Assembly: GCF_024273195.1 (NCBI RefSeq)
Contig: NZ_JAMZCU010000004.1
Span: forward strand, 280,919-344,918
Length of the DNA: 64,000 nt
Origin: Devosia ureilytica
Lineage (GTDB): Bacteria; Pseudomonadota; Alphaproteobacteria; Rhizobiales; Devosiaceae
Reading direction: 5' to 3'
In this document: one piece after another, positions 17,657 to 26,832 of the stretch
Position numbering within the stretch: position 1 is the stretch's first letter
Layout of the letters: every line of letters begins with the position of its first letter
Made by a program: the position numbers and the translations under genes
Notes under the pieces: generated by a model
Told to the model about the DNA's origin: nothing
Database searches by the model: none
Seen by the model: the letters and a program-made list of their open reading frames with translations, nothing else

Positions 17657-18243
17657 TGCGGGTTCATGTCATCCACGCCCACCCCGTTGAAACCAGTTTC
17701 AATCGCGCCCTGTTTCACACCGCCGTGGCGGGCCTCGAACAGGCGGGGCACAGTGTCGATGCCCTCAACCTTTACGACGAGGACTTCCCTGCCGTACTCA
17801 GCCGCGCTGAGCGTCTGGGCTATCACGATGTGCCGGGCAATCTGACCCCGCTCACCGCCCCCTATGTTGAACGCCTCAAGGCGGCCGAAGCGCTGGTCAT
17901 CGTTCACCCCGTGTGGAATTACGGCTATCCCGCCATCCTCAAAGGCTATTTCGACCGTATCTTCCTGCCCGGCGTATCTTTCACCATGCAAGACGGGGAT
18001 CGCGGCAAACTTGTACCCGGCCTCTCCAACATCAGGAAGGCGGCTTTCGTCACCACCTATGGCGGCGATCGCTTTCGCACCTTTGTCATGGGCGACCCAC
18101 CCCGTCGCCTCGCCATGCGCTGGGGCTGGGTAACGTTTCGCACGCGGCCGAAATACCTTGCGCTTTACGACATGAACAACGTGACACCCGAGAGACGCGA
18201 AGGTTTCCTGGATAAGGTGCGTGCAGAGATGGGGCGGTTCTGA
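17656..18243 (+). CDS. NAD(P)H oxidoreductase, flavodoxin-like fold (Flavodoxin_2)
   Basis: 195 residues from the ATG at 17656, whose A is the last base of the oxidase stop codon (TGATG). VIHAHPVETSFNRALF is the N-terminal flavin-phosphate loop. PVWNYGYPAILKGYFDRIFLPGVSF is the signature of the NQO/KefF/MdaB group, which makes two-electron reductions with FMN or FAD. Being the terminal gene of the operon, it could recycle reduced cofactor for the oxidase or reduce a pathway intermediate. It converges with the lptE-like gene. Confidence 0.85.
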   Translation: MRVHVIHAHPVETSFNRALFHTAVAGLEQAGHSVDALNLYDEDFPAVLSRAERLGYHDVPGNLTPLTAPYVERLKAAEALVIVHPVWNYGYPAILKGYFDRIFLPGVSFTMQDGDRGKLVPGLSNIRKAAFVTTYGGDRFRTFVMGDPPRRLAMRWGWVTFRTRPKYLALYDMNNVTPERREGFLDKVRAEMGRF

Positions 18244-18273
18244 TCGTCAGCGGCGGTGAGGCGTCGCGCTTGT

Positions 18274-18786
18274 TTAGCGCACGCTGGCAGGCATCCCCGG
18301 CCTGTACCCGGCCAGGATCGCAGCCCGGAGTGCCTCTGCAGCATTGCGGGCTGCTGTCTCCTGCGCACCCGTGCGTGACGAGATTTCGACCGGGGTCAGC
18401 TTTCCGCTCTGATAGGCGGTGTCGGAAAAGCGCGTCGCAGCGAACAGGACAGCATCGTCCTGCTCAATTGTGACTGACGCGGTGACCCGGACATTTGCGG
18501 GCCTTGCGACATCAAAGGCGTCCGACATTGAGCCGGGATAGCTGCCGGCCGATGCGGCGATGTCGAGCGTCGGGTCCTGCGGCGAAGCCTCCCCGGGAAA
18601 CGCGACTTTCAAGCGGTCGATGATCAATTGCTCGATGCGGCTATCGGGCGGCAGGAAATTGAACCGCGCCGAAGCAATGCTGCCCGCCGCGTTCGTTCCA
18701 TAGACCGGCGCGAAGCTGGTGCAGCCAGCCAGCACCACAGCCATCAAAGCAGCCGCCAGTCCTGAATAAATCGTCGGTCTGCCCAT
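18274..18786 (-). CDS. LptE-like outer-membrane lipoprotein
   Basis: 170 residues with a lipoprotein signal (ALMAVVLAGC, lipobox cysteine about residue 22) followed by TSFAPVYG, which resembles the conserved start of mature LptE. The segment RIEQLIIDRLKVAFPGEA and a terminal amphipathic helix (TAARNAAEALRAAILAGY) also fit the LptE/RlpB fold. LptE plugs the LptD barrel during lipopolysaccharide insertion. Its start is 9 bp downstream of the lptD-like gene. In alphaproteobacteria lptE normally sits near leuS and holA, so this linked pair is unusual and may be a second, specialised set. Confidence 0.7.
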   Translation of the reverse strand: MGRPTIYSGLAAALMAVVLAGCTSFAPVYGTNAAGSIASARFNFLPPDSRIEQLIIDRLKVAFPGEASPQDPTLDIAASAGSYPGSMSDAFDVARPANVRVTASVTIEQDDAVLFAATRFSDTAYQSGKLTPVEISSRTGAQETAARNAAEALRAAILAGYRPGMPASVR

Positions 18787-18795
18787 CCGCGCCTC

Positions 18796-21096
18796 CTATT
18801 GCAACCAACCCGCGAGCGGGACTGCACCAGAATAGCCAAGGCCCAGACCAGCCGGAGCAAGCAGTTTGAAGGACGCGGTCGCCCGCAAGTCATTGGGCGA
18901 ATTGTGCGTGGGGCCAGTGCGCGTAATAGCACCGGAAACTGCCAGGTAGCCGTCGTTATAGGCCGCACCCCCACCAATCTGCAGATAGCTGCCCGATGCG
19001 ATATCCCAATAGGCGTTGCTCGATACGGTCCAGTATTCGGCAACCGGGACGGACAATTCCACGCCGATTTCGTGCATGTCGCGGTCATTGCCTGTGGCGG
19101 GGGTAGCCGCCGCGAAACCATAGTTGAGCGCACCGGACCAGCCATCCTGGCCGTAACTGACGCCCAGCCCGGCGCGCGAGACCGCGAGGGAACTGGTGTC
19201 GATCTGCAGCTTTCCGCCCGCATTGAGCGTATCGGCAAGAGAACCATAGGCGCCCAACACAGCGTAGGACGCGGCGTTTTCCAGCCCCGACCCGACCCCG
19301 ACCTGCTGCCGGTTGGCCAGGGCGAAAGCGTTGTCCCCGGCCAGTTGGAACGACTGTCCGCCAAGCAGCTCGAGATAGCTGCCATCGTCGAGCGTCGCGA
19401 GGTAGCGCCCGCCGACATTGAGGCGCAGTCCGGTTTCCTGACGATCAATGCCGGTAAACCGATTGTAGCTGAACACATTGGTGTCGTCGAAAACCAGGCT
19501 CTGAGAATCCTCATTGGTGATCCCCGGAGCGGTGCTCGAGGCGCCGCGATAAACGATCTGGCCAATCGGTTCGATCAGGTGGGTCACGCCGCCGCCATAC
19601 GCGGCCATCGGATAGCGGACATCCAGGGCGGCAATGGGCGTGGCGCTCAGAAGCGTCTGTGCAGCCGGCGCCGAAGCCAGCCCGCTATTGCCATCATAGC
19701 TGGCAGCATCAAGCCGCACGCCCAGGAATGGCGTCACCACCGCCCCGCCGGCGATCCACTGGTTCTGCCAGCTGGCCTGCGCCATGCCATGCGCGCGGTT
19801 TCCCGCATAGCCATAGTCGTAGGGAATGCCATTGACTGTCGTGCTGGAGTCCGCCGCGCGCGACATGACCAGCAGCCGGCCTTCCACTTCCACCCGCCCA
19901 CCACCATTGGGCAGGGTAAACGTGCGAGCCACCTGCACATTGGGCAAGGCGATGCCCTGCTGGTCGCGCTTCTGATCGGTGGTGTTGCCAAGTAGATTGA
20001 ATTGCTGGATGCGCGCATCGACATAAGTGTCGTCGGTCAGGTGCGTGGCATAGACTTCGTTGACGGCGGAGCGCTTGGGGTCGAGCAGATAATCGGCAAA
20101 ATAGGCGCTGTCGGTAAAGACCGAATAGGCGGCGCCGACGGTCCAATCTTCCACCGGCCTGAATTCGCCAGCGGCCTGCACGGCTCCGCGCCAGTCACGC
20201 TGCGCATCGGGGAAGCTGAAGGCCATCTTGTTGAACTGGTAAAGGCCCGAAGCCTTGATGTTGAACAACCCCCGGTCAAACCGCTGAATCCATTCGGCTC
20301 CCATCAGGAAGCCCTGCCCACTTAACAAGGTGGGCGACAGGATAACGCTGGTGTCCCTGGAGGAATAGACCGTGAAAGGCACTTCTGCCTTGACGCCGAT
20401 CTCTTCGGAGTAAGCCAGGCTGGGCCTGGGGATGCCATCGAGCGACTGATTGCTCAGGTCAGGCAGCCACAGATAGGGCAGCCAGGCCACGGGAACGCCC
20501 AGCAGAGCTATTGAAGGCTGCTCAAGGGTGATTGAATTGTCTTCGCTGTTCTGAACGATCCTGGCGGCGCTGATGGACCAACCAATCCGCTTGCCGGACG
20601 GGCTGATACATTCTCCGCAAGGGGCGTAGCTGGCATTGATCAGAATGGAGCTGAGAACCTTGTCGAATTCAGCGCTATCGGCGGTAATGCGCGCGCCGTC
20701 GGTGGCCGTCAGGGTCATGCTGTCGAGCACGGTCCGCTTCAGCCCGTCCGTCAGGCTGAGCCTGTCGCTATGCGATCTGTTCCCGGCCGGGTCGATGACA
20801 ATCACATTGCCGACCAGTTCCATTTCGCCGTCTGCGCGGCGATAGACGAGGCGCTCACCGCTTAGCGTATAGCCGCTGACCCGCAAAACAACATCGCCTC
20901 GCGCCATGATTTCATTGCGAACGGAATCGAAAACCAGCTCTTCGGCTTCGACCGCCGTGGGTGCGGAAGGGTCGATGGGCGCGGCAAAGAAATCCTCGGG
21001 AAGCAGACCCTGGGCGTGTGCTGGCCCAGCCAGGACCGTCACCGCCATGGCCAGCGCAAGGGCCCGCGGCAAACGCATGCGTTTGCTGGGTCCCAT
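18796..21096 (-). CDS. LptD/OstA-type outer-membrane assembly protein
   Basis: 766 residues, with signal peptide (LALAMAVTVLAGPAHA), then an OstA beta-jellyroll (about residues 50-150: EAEELVFDSVRNEIMARGDVV..YRRADGEMELVGNV), then a long C-terminal beta-barrel. The motif APCGECISPSGKRIGWSISA, WLPYLWLPDLS and the late barrel repeats are typical of alphaproteobacterial LptD. Only the CxxC of APCGEC is present; there is no C-terminal cysteine pair as in E. coli LptD, and the protein ends in WLQ rather than in an aromatic residue. It pairs with the lipoprotein gene downstream. I cannot tell whether it is the main LPS translocon or a paralogue. Confidence 0.85.
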   Translation of the reverse strand: MGPSKRMRLPRALALAMAVTVLAGPAHAQGLLPEDFFAAPIDPSAPTAVEAEELVFDSVRNEIMARGDVVLRVSGYTLSGERLVYRRADGEMELVGNVIVIDPAGNRSHSDRLSLTDGLKRTVLDSMTLTATDGARITADSAEFDKVLSSILINASYAPCGECISPSGKRIGWSISAARIVQNSEDNSITLEQPSIALLGVPVAWLPYLWLPDLSNQSLDGIPRPSLAYSEEIGVKAEVPFTVYSSRDTSVILSPTLLSGQGFLMGAEWIQRFDRGLFNIKASGLYQFNKMAFSFPDAQRDWRGAVQAAGEFRPVEDWTVGAAYSVFTDSAYFADYLLDPKRSAVNEVYATHLTDDTYVDARIQQFNLLGNTTDQKRDQQGIALPNVQVARTFTLPNGGGRVEVEGRLLVMSRAADSSTTVNGIPYDYGYAGNRAHGMAQASWQNQWIAGGAVVTPFLGVRLDAASYDGNSGLASAPAAQTLLSATPIAALDVRYPMAAYGGGVTHLIEPIGQIVYRGASSTAPGITNEDSQSLVFDDTNVFSYNRFTGIDRQETGLRLNVGGRYLATLDDGSYLELLGGQSFQLAGDNAFALANRQQVGVGSGLENAASYAVLGAYGSLADTLNAGGKLQIDTSSLAVSRAGLGVSYGQDGWSGALNYGFAAATPATGNDRDMHEIGVELSVPVAEYWTVSSNAYWDIASGSYLQIGGGAAYNDGYLAVSGAITRTGPTHNSPNDLRATASFKLLAPAGLGLGYSGAVPLAGWLQ

Positions 21097-21593
21097 CAGC
21101 GAGTGCCCCTCGCGTTCCCTGCCTTGGAATTTCGGGTTCTCATGACCACACTACGTCAGCTTCAAAAAACGCAACGCCGCCCAAAGCCGATACGCCCGTG
21201 GCCGACAAAGTACCGACCAACGTACAGCCGGGCAATGAAGAATGTACAAATCAGCGGGGAAAGTCATCGGCCTGCCCTGCACGCATGACGCATAGACATT
21301 TGTTCCGGTTGCGGGTCGAGGCATCGCGCCACAGCCTGCACCGGCAAATTCACTTAACAGCTTTTTTGCATGGCTTGGTTGCAGGAAACCTCCCCGGCAG
21401 CCCGGCGTTGCATGTGGCGGCGTTGGGCCATGAGCAGTCTGAGGTATCCGGCGCCGACCGGGATCAGTGACCACCAGATTTTCGCAGTTTGAACGCATTT
21501 CGTCGCTCATGCGGCCAAGAGGCTGCCTTGGTTCTGGTGTCCTAGATAACGCTCCCGTGATGGAGACCCGTAACGAGCAGCGAGCCCTTGACC
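21097..21593. other. Intergenic stretch of about 500 bp between lptD-like gene and 21594 gene
   Basis: This divergent gap must hold promoters for the lptD-lptE pair and for the gene at 21594. I found no convincing coding frame; the longest leftward frame (about 149 codons) has biased, low-complexity composition with no recognisable motif and overlaps the start of 21594. No clear palindrome was seen. Confidence 0.4.
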
Positions 21594-22313
21594 ATGCCAA
21601 TGACCCGGATGCGCTACACGCTGAACCAGAAGGTCGGTGACCCCAAGGAGTGGGTCTATAGCTGGACCCTGCAGGACGACCAAACCATCAGCACCCAATG
21701 CGATTTCTGTGGGCAGCCCGAGCAGCGTGTGACCTATGAGGTCACCCGGGGCGAAGAGAGAATGTGGATCTGCCAGCGCTGCGTCGGACGCTATCCCGTC
21801 GGCGGCATCGTGAACGGCAACCGGCTCCCACCCCACGCCGCGCGGGCCCAGGTGCATGGATTGACGGCCCGGCTCAAGCAGCAGACGTGCCACGAAATCA
21901 TCCGGGAAATACAAAGGATCACCACCGACCCGGGGATTGAAGAAGCCCTGGTCTATTTCGAGCGCAACCTGCAATTGTCTCCCCAGCGCGCCGCCCTCCT
22001 CTTTGCGGCCCTGCCGTTGCTTTGCCGGCCCGTCGATACACGCATCTTCGAGGTGCAGACCCGCAGCACGCACCACCAGGAGGAATTTGGCACGCTGGAC
22101 GACAATGCGCGCACCCTGGTGTGGTCTGCGCTGTCGCCTCTGCAGTGCCGCCGCCTCGCGTCGTTGGGCCATGCGCCGTCGGGTGTGCGCCGGGTATTGG
22201 GACGCAAGCATGGTCAGGACACGCACCAGTTGACCGGCTCGCGCATGACAGACTTGAGCGAGCCGGCAGGGCTTCACCCCGCGCCGATTAGTAAAGAACG
22301 ATCAGCGCCTTAG
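21594..22313 (+). CDS. Hypothetical protein with a four-cysteine zinc-ribbon-like motif
   Basis: 239 residues, not recognised. Near the N-terminus C36 and C39 (CDFCG) are separated by 20 residues from C60 and C63 (ICQRC), as in a structural zinc ribbon. A phrase just before, EWVYSWTLQDDQ, resembles a small beta sheet. The rest is mostly helical, and includes QTCHEIIREIQRI and an Arg- and His-rich tail after about residue 195. No signal peptide, so probably cytoplasmic. It could bind nucleic acid or protein. It stands 109 bp before the exoF-like gene in the same direction and may be cotranscribed, perhaps as a regulator. Function unknown. Confidence 0.65.
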   Translation: MPMTRMRYTLNQKVGDPKEWVYSWTLQDDQTISTQCDFCGQPEQRVTYEVTRGEERMWICQRCVGRYPVGGIVNGNRLPPHAARAQVHGLTARLKQQTCHEIIREIQRITTDPGIEEALVYFERNLQLSPQRAALLFAALPLLCRPVDTRIFEVQTRSTHHQEEFGTLDDNARTLVWSALSPLQCRRLASLGHAPSGVRRVLGRKHGQDTHQLTGSRMTDLSEPAGLHPAPISKERSAP

Positions 22314-22422
22314 CCGTTTTGAAGGCTTGTCGGAGCCGCCGCCGGCAGCGTCGGTGCGCCCCATTGCGGGCATGATCGACGGCAACGATCAGGTCAATGC
22401 GACCAGCAGCAAGGATAGCACA

Positions 22423-23682
22423 ATGCATGTTGCCTCCAGCCGCCCCCTGCGGAAATCGCGCCTGGGCGCGACCCTCTGCCTGACCATGCTCGCGGGCCTC
22501 GTGCCGATTGCGCCGGGACAGGCGGCAGAGCCTTATGTCCTGGGGGTTTCGGACCAGCTCACCATCAAGGTGGTGCAATGGAAGGCCGCCGACTCCACCT
22601 TCGAGGAATGGACGGCCCTGGGCGGTGACTACGTCATTGGCGCCGATGGGCGCGTGAATTTCCCCATGATCGGCCCCCAGGAAGGGGCCGGCATGACAAG
22701 CGCCGATCTGGCAGCAGAGCTCGGCGCGGCGCTGCAACAGACGCTCGGCCTGGCCACGACCCCGACGGTGAGCGTCGAGATTGCCGAATATGGACCGATC
22801 TATGTGTCTGGCGATGTCGCGACGCCAGGCGAATACCCATTCGCGCCCAATCTTAGCGTCGTCAAGGCGCTGGCGCTGGCCGGAGGAGAGCGCCGCTCGG
22901 CCGAGGCCGCAGCCCGCCCCGACCGCGAAATGCTGACCACGACCGGAACGCTTGACGTCCTCGAGGACGAATACCACCGTCTGCAGGTCCGGCTTGCGCG
23001 CCTGGACGCCGAATTGGCGGGACAGACACAGATCGCGGTGCCGCCCGCGCTTGAGGGGCATCCTGACCTTGAAAACCTGCTAGCTGCCGAACGGGCCATT
23101 CTTGAGACGCAGGACCGGCAGGTTGCGGCTCAGTCGAGTTCCCTATCGGACCAGGTCGACCTGCTCACGGCACAAATCGAGGCCTTCGAACAGAAGGCTG
23201 CCAGCACGCAAACTCAGCTGGCGACCGCCCGTGAGCAATTGGAAAAGGTCACTGCGCTCTCGGACGACGGCCTTGCCGTCGCATCGCGGGTGGCCTCAAC
23301 CCAGACCAATGTGGCCGATCTCGAGGCCAGGCTCCTTGATACCCAGACGGCCATCCTGCAGGCGCAGCAGGACATTGCCAAAGCCAATCGCGAACAGGCG
23401 CATTTGACCGACCAGCGCCTCGCAGACCTGTCCCTCGAGCGGCAGACCGTGAACGGCCAGATCAGTGCATTGGCACTCAAGATCGCGACGCAGCGCGGGC
23501 TGGTCCAGGAAGCTGCGCTCTATAGCGGGGCCGCCACCCCGGGCAATACGGCCCCCCAATACAGCTACACCATCATGCGCGACGGACAGGAAATCGAGGC
23601 TGACCTTACGACGCCGGTAATGGCCGGGGACGTCGTGGTCGCGCGACTGCAGTTTGTCACAGAGGAAGGGACCATCCAGTGA
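22423..23682 (+). CDS. exoF: Exopolysaccharide export protein, ExoF-like (Poly_export/SLBB)
   Basis: 419 residues from the ATG at 22423, preceded by AAGGAT; in-frame ATG 22327 and 22372 precede it without a good ribosome site. A signal peptide (LGATLCLTMLAGLVPIAPGQA) leads into a polysaccharide-export domain (LGVSDQLTIKVVQW..YVIGADGRVNFPMIG), an SLBB segment (YVSGDVATPGEYPF) and then a long coiled coil with many Gln/Glu (about residues 150-360). The layout matches rhizobial ExoF, a periplasmic/outer-membrane component of succinoglycan export working with ExoP. Its stop overlaps the glycanase gene by GTGA. Confidence 0.85.
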   Translation: MHVASSRPLRKSRLGATLCLTMLAGLVPIAPGQAAEPYVLGVSDQLTIKVVQWKAADSTFEEWTALGGDYVIGADGRVNFPMIGPQEGAGMTSADLAAELGAALQQTLGLATTPTVSVEIAEYGPIYVSGDVATPGEYPFAPNLSVVKALALAGGERRSAEAAARPDREMLTTTGTLDVLEDEYHRLQVRLARLDAELAGQTQIAVPPALEGHPDLENLLAAERAILETQDRQVAAQSSSLSDQVDLLTAQIEAFEQKAASTQTQLATAREQLEKVTALSDDGLAVASRVASTQTNVADLEARLLDTQTAILQAQQDIAKANREQAHLTDQRLADLSLERQTVNGQISALALKIATQRGLVQEAALYSGAATPGNTAPQYSYTIMRDGQEIEADLTTPVMAGDVVVARLQFVTEEGTIQ

Positions 23683-24470
23683 AGAAGCTCATGACAGCAA
23701 TTATCCTTGGCGCGATGCTTGTGCCCTCGGTACCGGCCCATGCACAGCAGGGGGCATTTTTCGACGATTTCGACCGGTTGGACATGTCCCGCTGGTACGT
23801 GTCGGACGGCTGGAGCAACGGCGCGCACCAGAACTGCACCTGGTCAGCCGATCAGGTCGCGGCCACCGGCGGCATGCTGAAGGTGGGATTTGCGCCAATT
23901 CCCAAGGGCGACCGGCAATATCGGTGCGGCGAGATTCAGACGCGCCAGGCCTATGGTTTCGGGACTTACGAAGCCCGGCTCAAAACGCCATCAGGCTCGG
24001 GCCTCAACGCCGCCTTTTTCACTTATATCGGCCCCCAGCAGGGCAAGCCGCATGACGAGATCGACTTCGAAATCCTGCTGCGTGACACCACCCATGTGGA
24101 CACCACCACCTTCGTCAAGGGCGTCAGTGGGGACGGCGAGATCGGCAGCGGGCAGTCCCACGCCTTGCCCCATGGTTCGGACACGGATTTCATCACCTTC
24201 GCCTTCACCTGGGAGCCGGACCGGCTGCGCTTTTACATCGACGGCGAATTGGTGCGCACCATGGAAGACCCCGCCACGATACCGAGCAACGCGCAGCGGA
24301 TCTTCTTCAGCCTGTGGGGCAGCGACACGCTGACAGACTGGATGGGGCCCTTCGCCCCAGTGACCGCGCCCATCGCCATGCAGGTCGACTGGGTGGCCTT
24401 CACGCCCCTCGAACAGGATTGCGCCTTCGATGCCTCAATCCTGTGCCAGAACGACAAGGACAAGAAATGA
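23679..24470 (+). CDS. exoK: Glycoside hydrolase family 16 endoglycanase, ExoK-like
   Basis: 263 residues, GTG start inside the exoF stop. Signal peptide (MKKLMTAIILGAMLVPSVPAHA) and a GH16 jellyroll. The catalytic motif reads E127-I-D129-F-E131 in HDEIDFEI, giving the nucleophile and acid/base glutamates. TYEARLKTPSGSGLNAAFFTY and FTWEPDRLRFYIDGE are typical of the ExoK/licheninase branch. ExoK cleaves nascent succinoglycan and sets its chain length outside the cell. The position in an exoF-exoK-exoV unit supports the same role here. Confidence 0.9.
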   Translation: MKKLMTAIILGAMLVPSVPAHAQQGAFFDDFDRLDMSRWYVSDGWSNGAHQNCTWSADQVAATGGMLKVGFAPIPKGDRQYRCGEIQTRQAYGFGTYEARLKTPSGSGLNAAFFTYIGPQQGKPHDEIDFEILLRDTTHVDTTTFVKGVSGDGEIGSGQSHALPHGSDTDFITFAFTWEPDRLRFYIDGELVRTMEDPATIPSNAQRIFFSLWGSDTLTDWMGPFAPVTAPIAMQVDWVAFTPLEQDCAFDASILCQNDKDKK

Positions 24471-25360
24471 AGCTGGTGTTTTTCCGGGGCAAGGTGCCCA
24501 ATTTCGGCGACGAGTTGAACCTGACCGTTTGGCCAGCGCTGCTGCCCAAGGGGTTCCTGGACGATGACGAGAGCGAATTGTTCGTGGGGATCGGCTCGAT
24601 TATCGGCGATCACCTGCCTGCCAAAGCACGCAAATTCGTCATGGGCTCAGGCTATGCGGGCTATATGGGATTGCCCGATGTGCATGACGGCACCTGGGAC
24701 ATACGCTTTGTGCGTGGACCCAATACAGCCAAAACACTCAAGATCGACCCCAAATTGTCGATCTGCGATAGTGCGATCCTCCTGAGAGAAATGGACCTGC
24801 CAGCGCCCGACGAGAGCGTGGGCGTGGCCTTCATGCCCCATTATGAGAGCCTGGAGCGTGGAGACTGGGCTTCGGCGTGCCGGCAGGCCGGTATCACGCT
24901 GATCGATGCGACGGCCCCCGTCGACAAGATTTTGAGCCAGATCCGCGGCGCCAGGCTTCTTATAACCGAAGCCATGCACGGCGCCATTGTTGCCGATGCA
25001 CTGCGTACGCCCTGGATCGGCGCCAAACCGATATATGGCGGCCATCATCGCAAATGGCTCGATTGGGCCAGCGCGCTGGATCTGGACGTGCGACTGCATC
25101 CGCTCAAGCCCACCAGCATGCTGGAGGCCTACATCGGAAAAACCGGACGGGGCGGCGCGCTGGGCAAGGTGGGGCGGCTCAACGCCTCTGCACTCGGCAT
25201 ATTGCCAAACCGGATCCTGACCAGCATTGCGGCCGGGCATCTGGCGGCCATGTCGCGGCTGGAACCGCAATTGAGCCGCGACAGTGCGATCACCTCCGTG
25301 ACCGAGCGAGCGCGCGAGGCGGTGGACACTTTCGTGCGGAGCCGGCAGGCCGCGATCTAG
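24467..25360 (+). CDS. exoV: Polysaccharide pyruvyl transferase, ExoV-like
   Basis: 297 residues from the ATG at 24467 overlapping the exoK stop by ATGA. NFGDELN at the N-terminus and TEAMHGAIVADALRTPWIG near residue 170 are the hallmark of the pyruvyl-transferase family (also in CsaB and WcaK). ExoV adds a pyruvate ketal to the terminal glucose of succinoglycan using phosphoenolpyruvate, giving the polymer negative charge. This is the only decorating enzyme found in the cluster. The stop codon overlaps that of the convergent flippase gene by 4 bp. Confidence 0.88.
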   Translation: MKLVFFRGKVPNFGDELNLTVWPALLPKGFLDDDESELFVGIGSIIGDHLPAKARKFVMGSGYAGYMGLPDVHDGTWDIRFVRGPNTAKTLKIDPKLSICDSAILLREMDLPAPDESVGVAFMPHYESLERGDWASACRQAGITLIDATAPVDKILSQIRGARLLITEAMHGAIVADALRTPWIGAKPIYGGHHRKWLDWASALDLDVRLHPLKPTSMLEAYIGKTGRGGALGKVGRLNASALGILPNRILTSIAAGHLAAMSRLEPQLSRDSAITSVTERAREAVDTFVRSRQAAI

Positions 25361-26832
25361 CGGCGCCGGGCAAGGCCAGACAGCGCTGCAAGGCGCGCTC
25401 GCCCCATCAGCAGGACCACGGCGCCGTAGCACAAGGCCGCGGCGCCAATTGCCGTACCCATACGCCAAAGCGGCTCGGCATCGGCCAATTGAACCTGCAC
25501 GGCGCTACCAAGCGCCCACATGATCAATGTCGCCAGCACCGGAAGGCCGAAGGTGCGCATATAGGCCAGCACCGAAATACCGATCAGCCGCACGACCATA
25601 TGGATGGTCGGCAGCCACATCAGGATATTCAGAGCCACCAGCGAGACCGTGAGCGGCACCAGGCCCCAGCTGGAGAAAAGCACAATGTAGAGCACGGTGA
25701 CGATCTGCTTGCCGAGCACATACCAGAACCAGAGGTCAGCCTGACCCTGGCTGCGGATCAGCGAGGATTGCAGGATGCCGATCGCCGTCAGGAGACCCAG
25801 CACACAGAAGGCCTGCACCACGGGCACGGCTTCCACCCATTGGTCGCCAAAGGCGAGCGGAATGAGATCGCGCGCCACGAGCGCCAGACCGGCAAAGACC
25901 GGGAAGGCAATGATCGAGGTCGCGAATGTCCCCAGGAGATAAGCATCCCGCAACTTGCTCGGTTCGCGCTGCATGGAGGACAGCAGCGAATAAGAGACAA
26001 GGTTGAGGGCACCCGAAAGCAGGTCGGTCAAGATCTGGAAGATGCGCCGCGAAAAGCTATAGAGACCGAGCCAGGCCGGACCAAGGAGGGCTCCGATCAG
26101 GATCTGGTCGATACTGATCGTGGCCAGCAGGTGATTGCCGGTGGAGAAAAGGCCAAAGGATCGCAATTCGCCAAGCGCGCGCCAATCGAATTTCAGGCGG
26201 GGCCGCCAGCGGGCGGCAACCATGGCGCCGATACAGGTCGTAACCGAGACGGCCAGTTGCGAGGCGGCCAGCGCCCAAAGGCCAAAGCCCAGCCAAAGCA
26301 AGCCAATGCAGACCGCTGCGGCCACCAGCGAGGCGACCGTCGTGCGCAGCGCCAGCATTCGAAACGACATGGTCCGCACCAGCAGTGCATTGGGCACCGC
26401 GGCGGCCATGTCGAATATTACCCGCGCTGAAATGAAAGGGATGAGGGCGACCAACGCCTCCTGCCCTGCGCTCGCCGCGATGAACGGCGCGACAAGGCAA
26501 AGGGCGGCATAGATGAGACCTGATGCGCCAAGGCAAAGCCAGAACACCGTATCGAGGTGGACTGGCGTGATGTTCTGGCGCTGGATCAGCGCTTCGCGAA
26601 AGCCGGCGGGAGCCACGGCAAGGCCGATGGTCGCGATGCTGGCGGCAAAGGCGACGATTCCGAATTCGGCCGGCGCCAGCACCCTCGATGTCGCAAGGAA
26701 GACCACAAGGCCCAGCGCGGCTGGGGCAAGGCTGCTGACCAGCGACCACAATGTTCCAGTGATGGCCGCCGAGGCCCGCCCGGACCTGAGTTGGGCCAGT
26801 CTTTTATCCGCGCTCTCAAGAGCCAGCGTCAT
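25357..26832 (-). CDS. Polysaccharide flippase, ExoT/Wzx-like
   Basis: 491 residues with 12-14 predicted membrane helices. The start GTLWSLVSSLAPAALGLVVFLATSRVLAPAEFGIVAFA is characteristic of the polysaccharide-biosynthesis/MOP flippase family (Wzx, ExoT). It would turn lipid-linked repeat units across the inner membrane for the polymerase at 27784. Last gene of the leftward exoY operon; its start overlaps the end of the upstream glycosyltransferase by 4 bp. Confidence 0.87.
   Translation of the reverse strand: MTLALESADKRLAQLRSGRASAAITGTLWSLVSSLAPAALGLVVFLATSRVLAPAEFGIVAFAASIATIGLAVAPAGFREALIQRQNITPVHLDTVFWLCLGASGLIYAALCLVAPFIAASAGQEALVALIPFISARVIFDMAAAVPNALLVRTMSFRMLALRTTVASLVAAAVCIGLLWLGFGLWALAASQLAVSVTTCIGAMVAARWRPRLKFDWRALGELRSFGLFSTGNHLLATISIDQILIGALLGPAWLGLYSFSRRIFQILTDLLSGALNLVSYSLLSSMQREPSKLRDAYLLGTFATSIIAFPVFAGLALVARDLIPLAFGDQWVEAVPVVQAFCVLGLLTAIGILQSSLIRSQGQADLWFWYVLGKQIVTVLYIVLFSSWGLVPLTVSLVALNILMWLPTIHMVVRLIGISVLAYMRTFGLPVLATLIMWALGSAVQVQLADAEPLWRMGTAIGAAALCYGAVVLLMGRARLAALSGLARRR

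Noticed and set aside
24877..26430. Open frame of 517 codons on the plus strand crossing exoV and the flippase gene
   Set aside because: It overlaps two well supported genes in other frames and has no recognisable domain.
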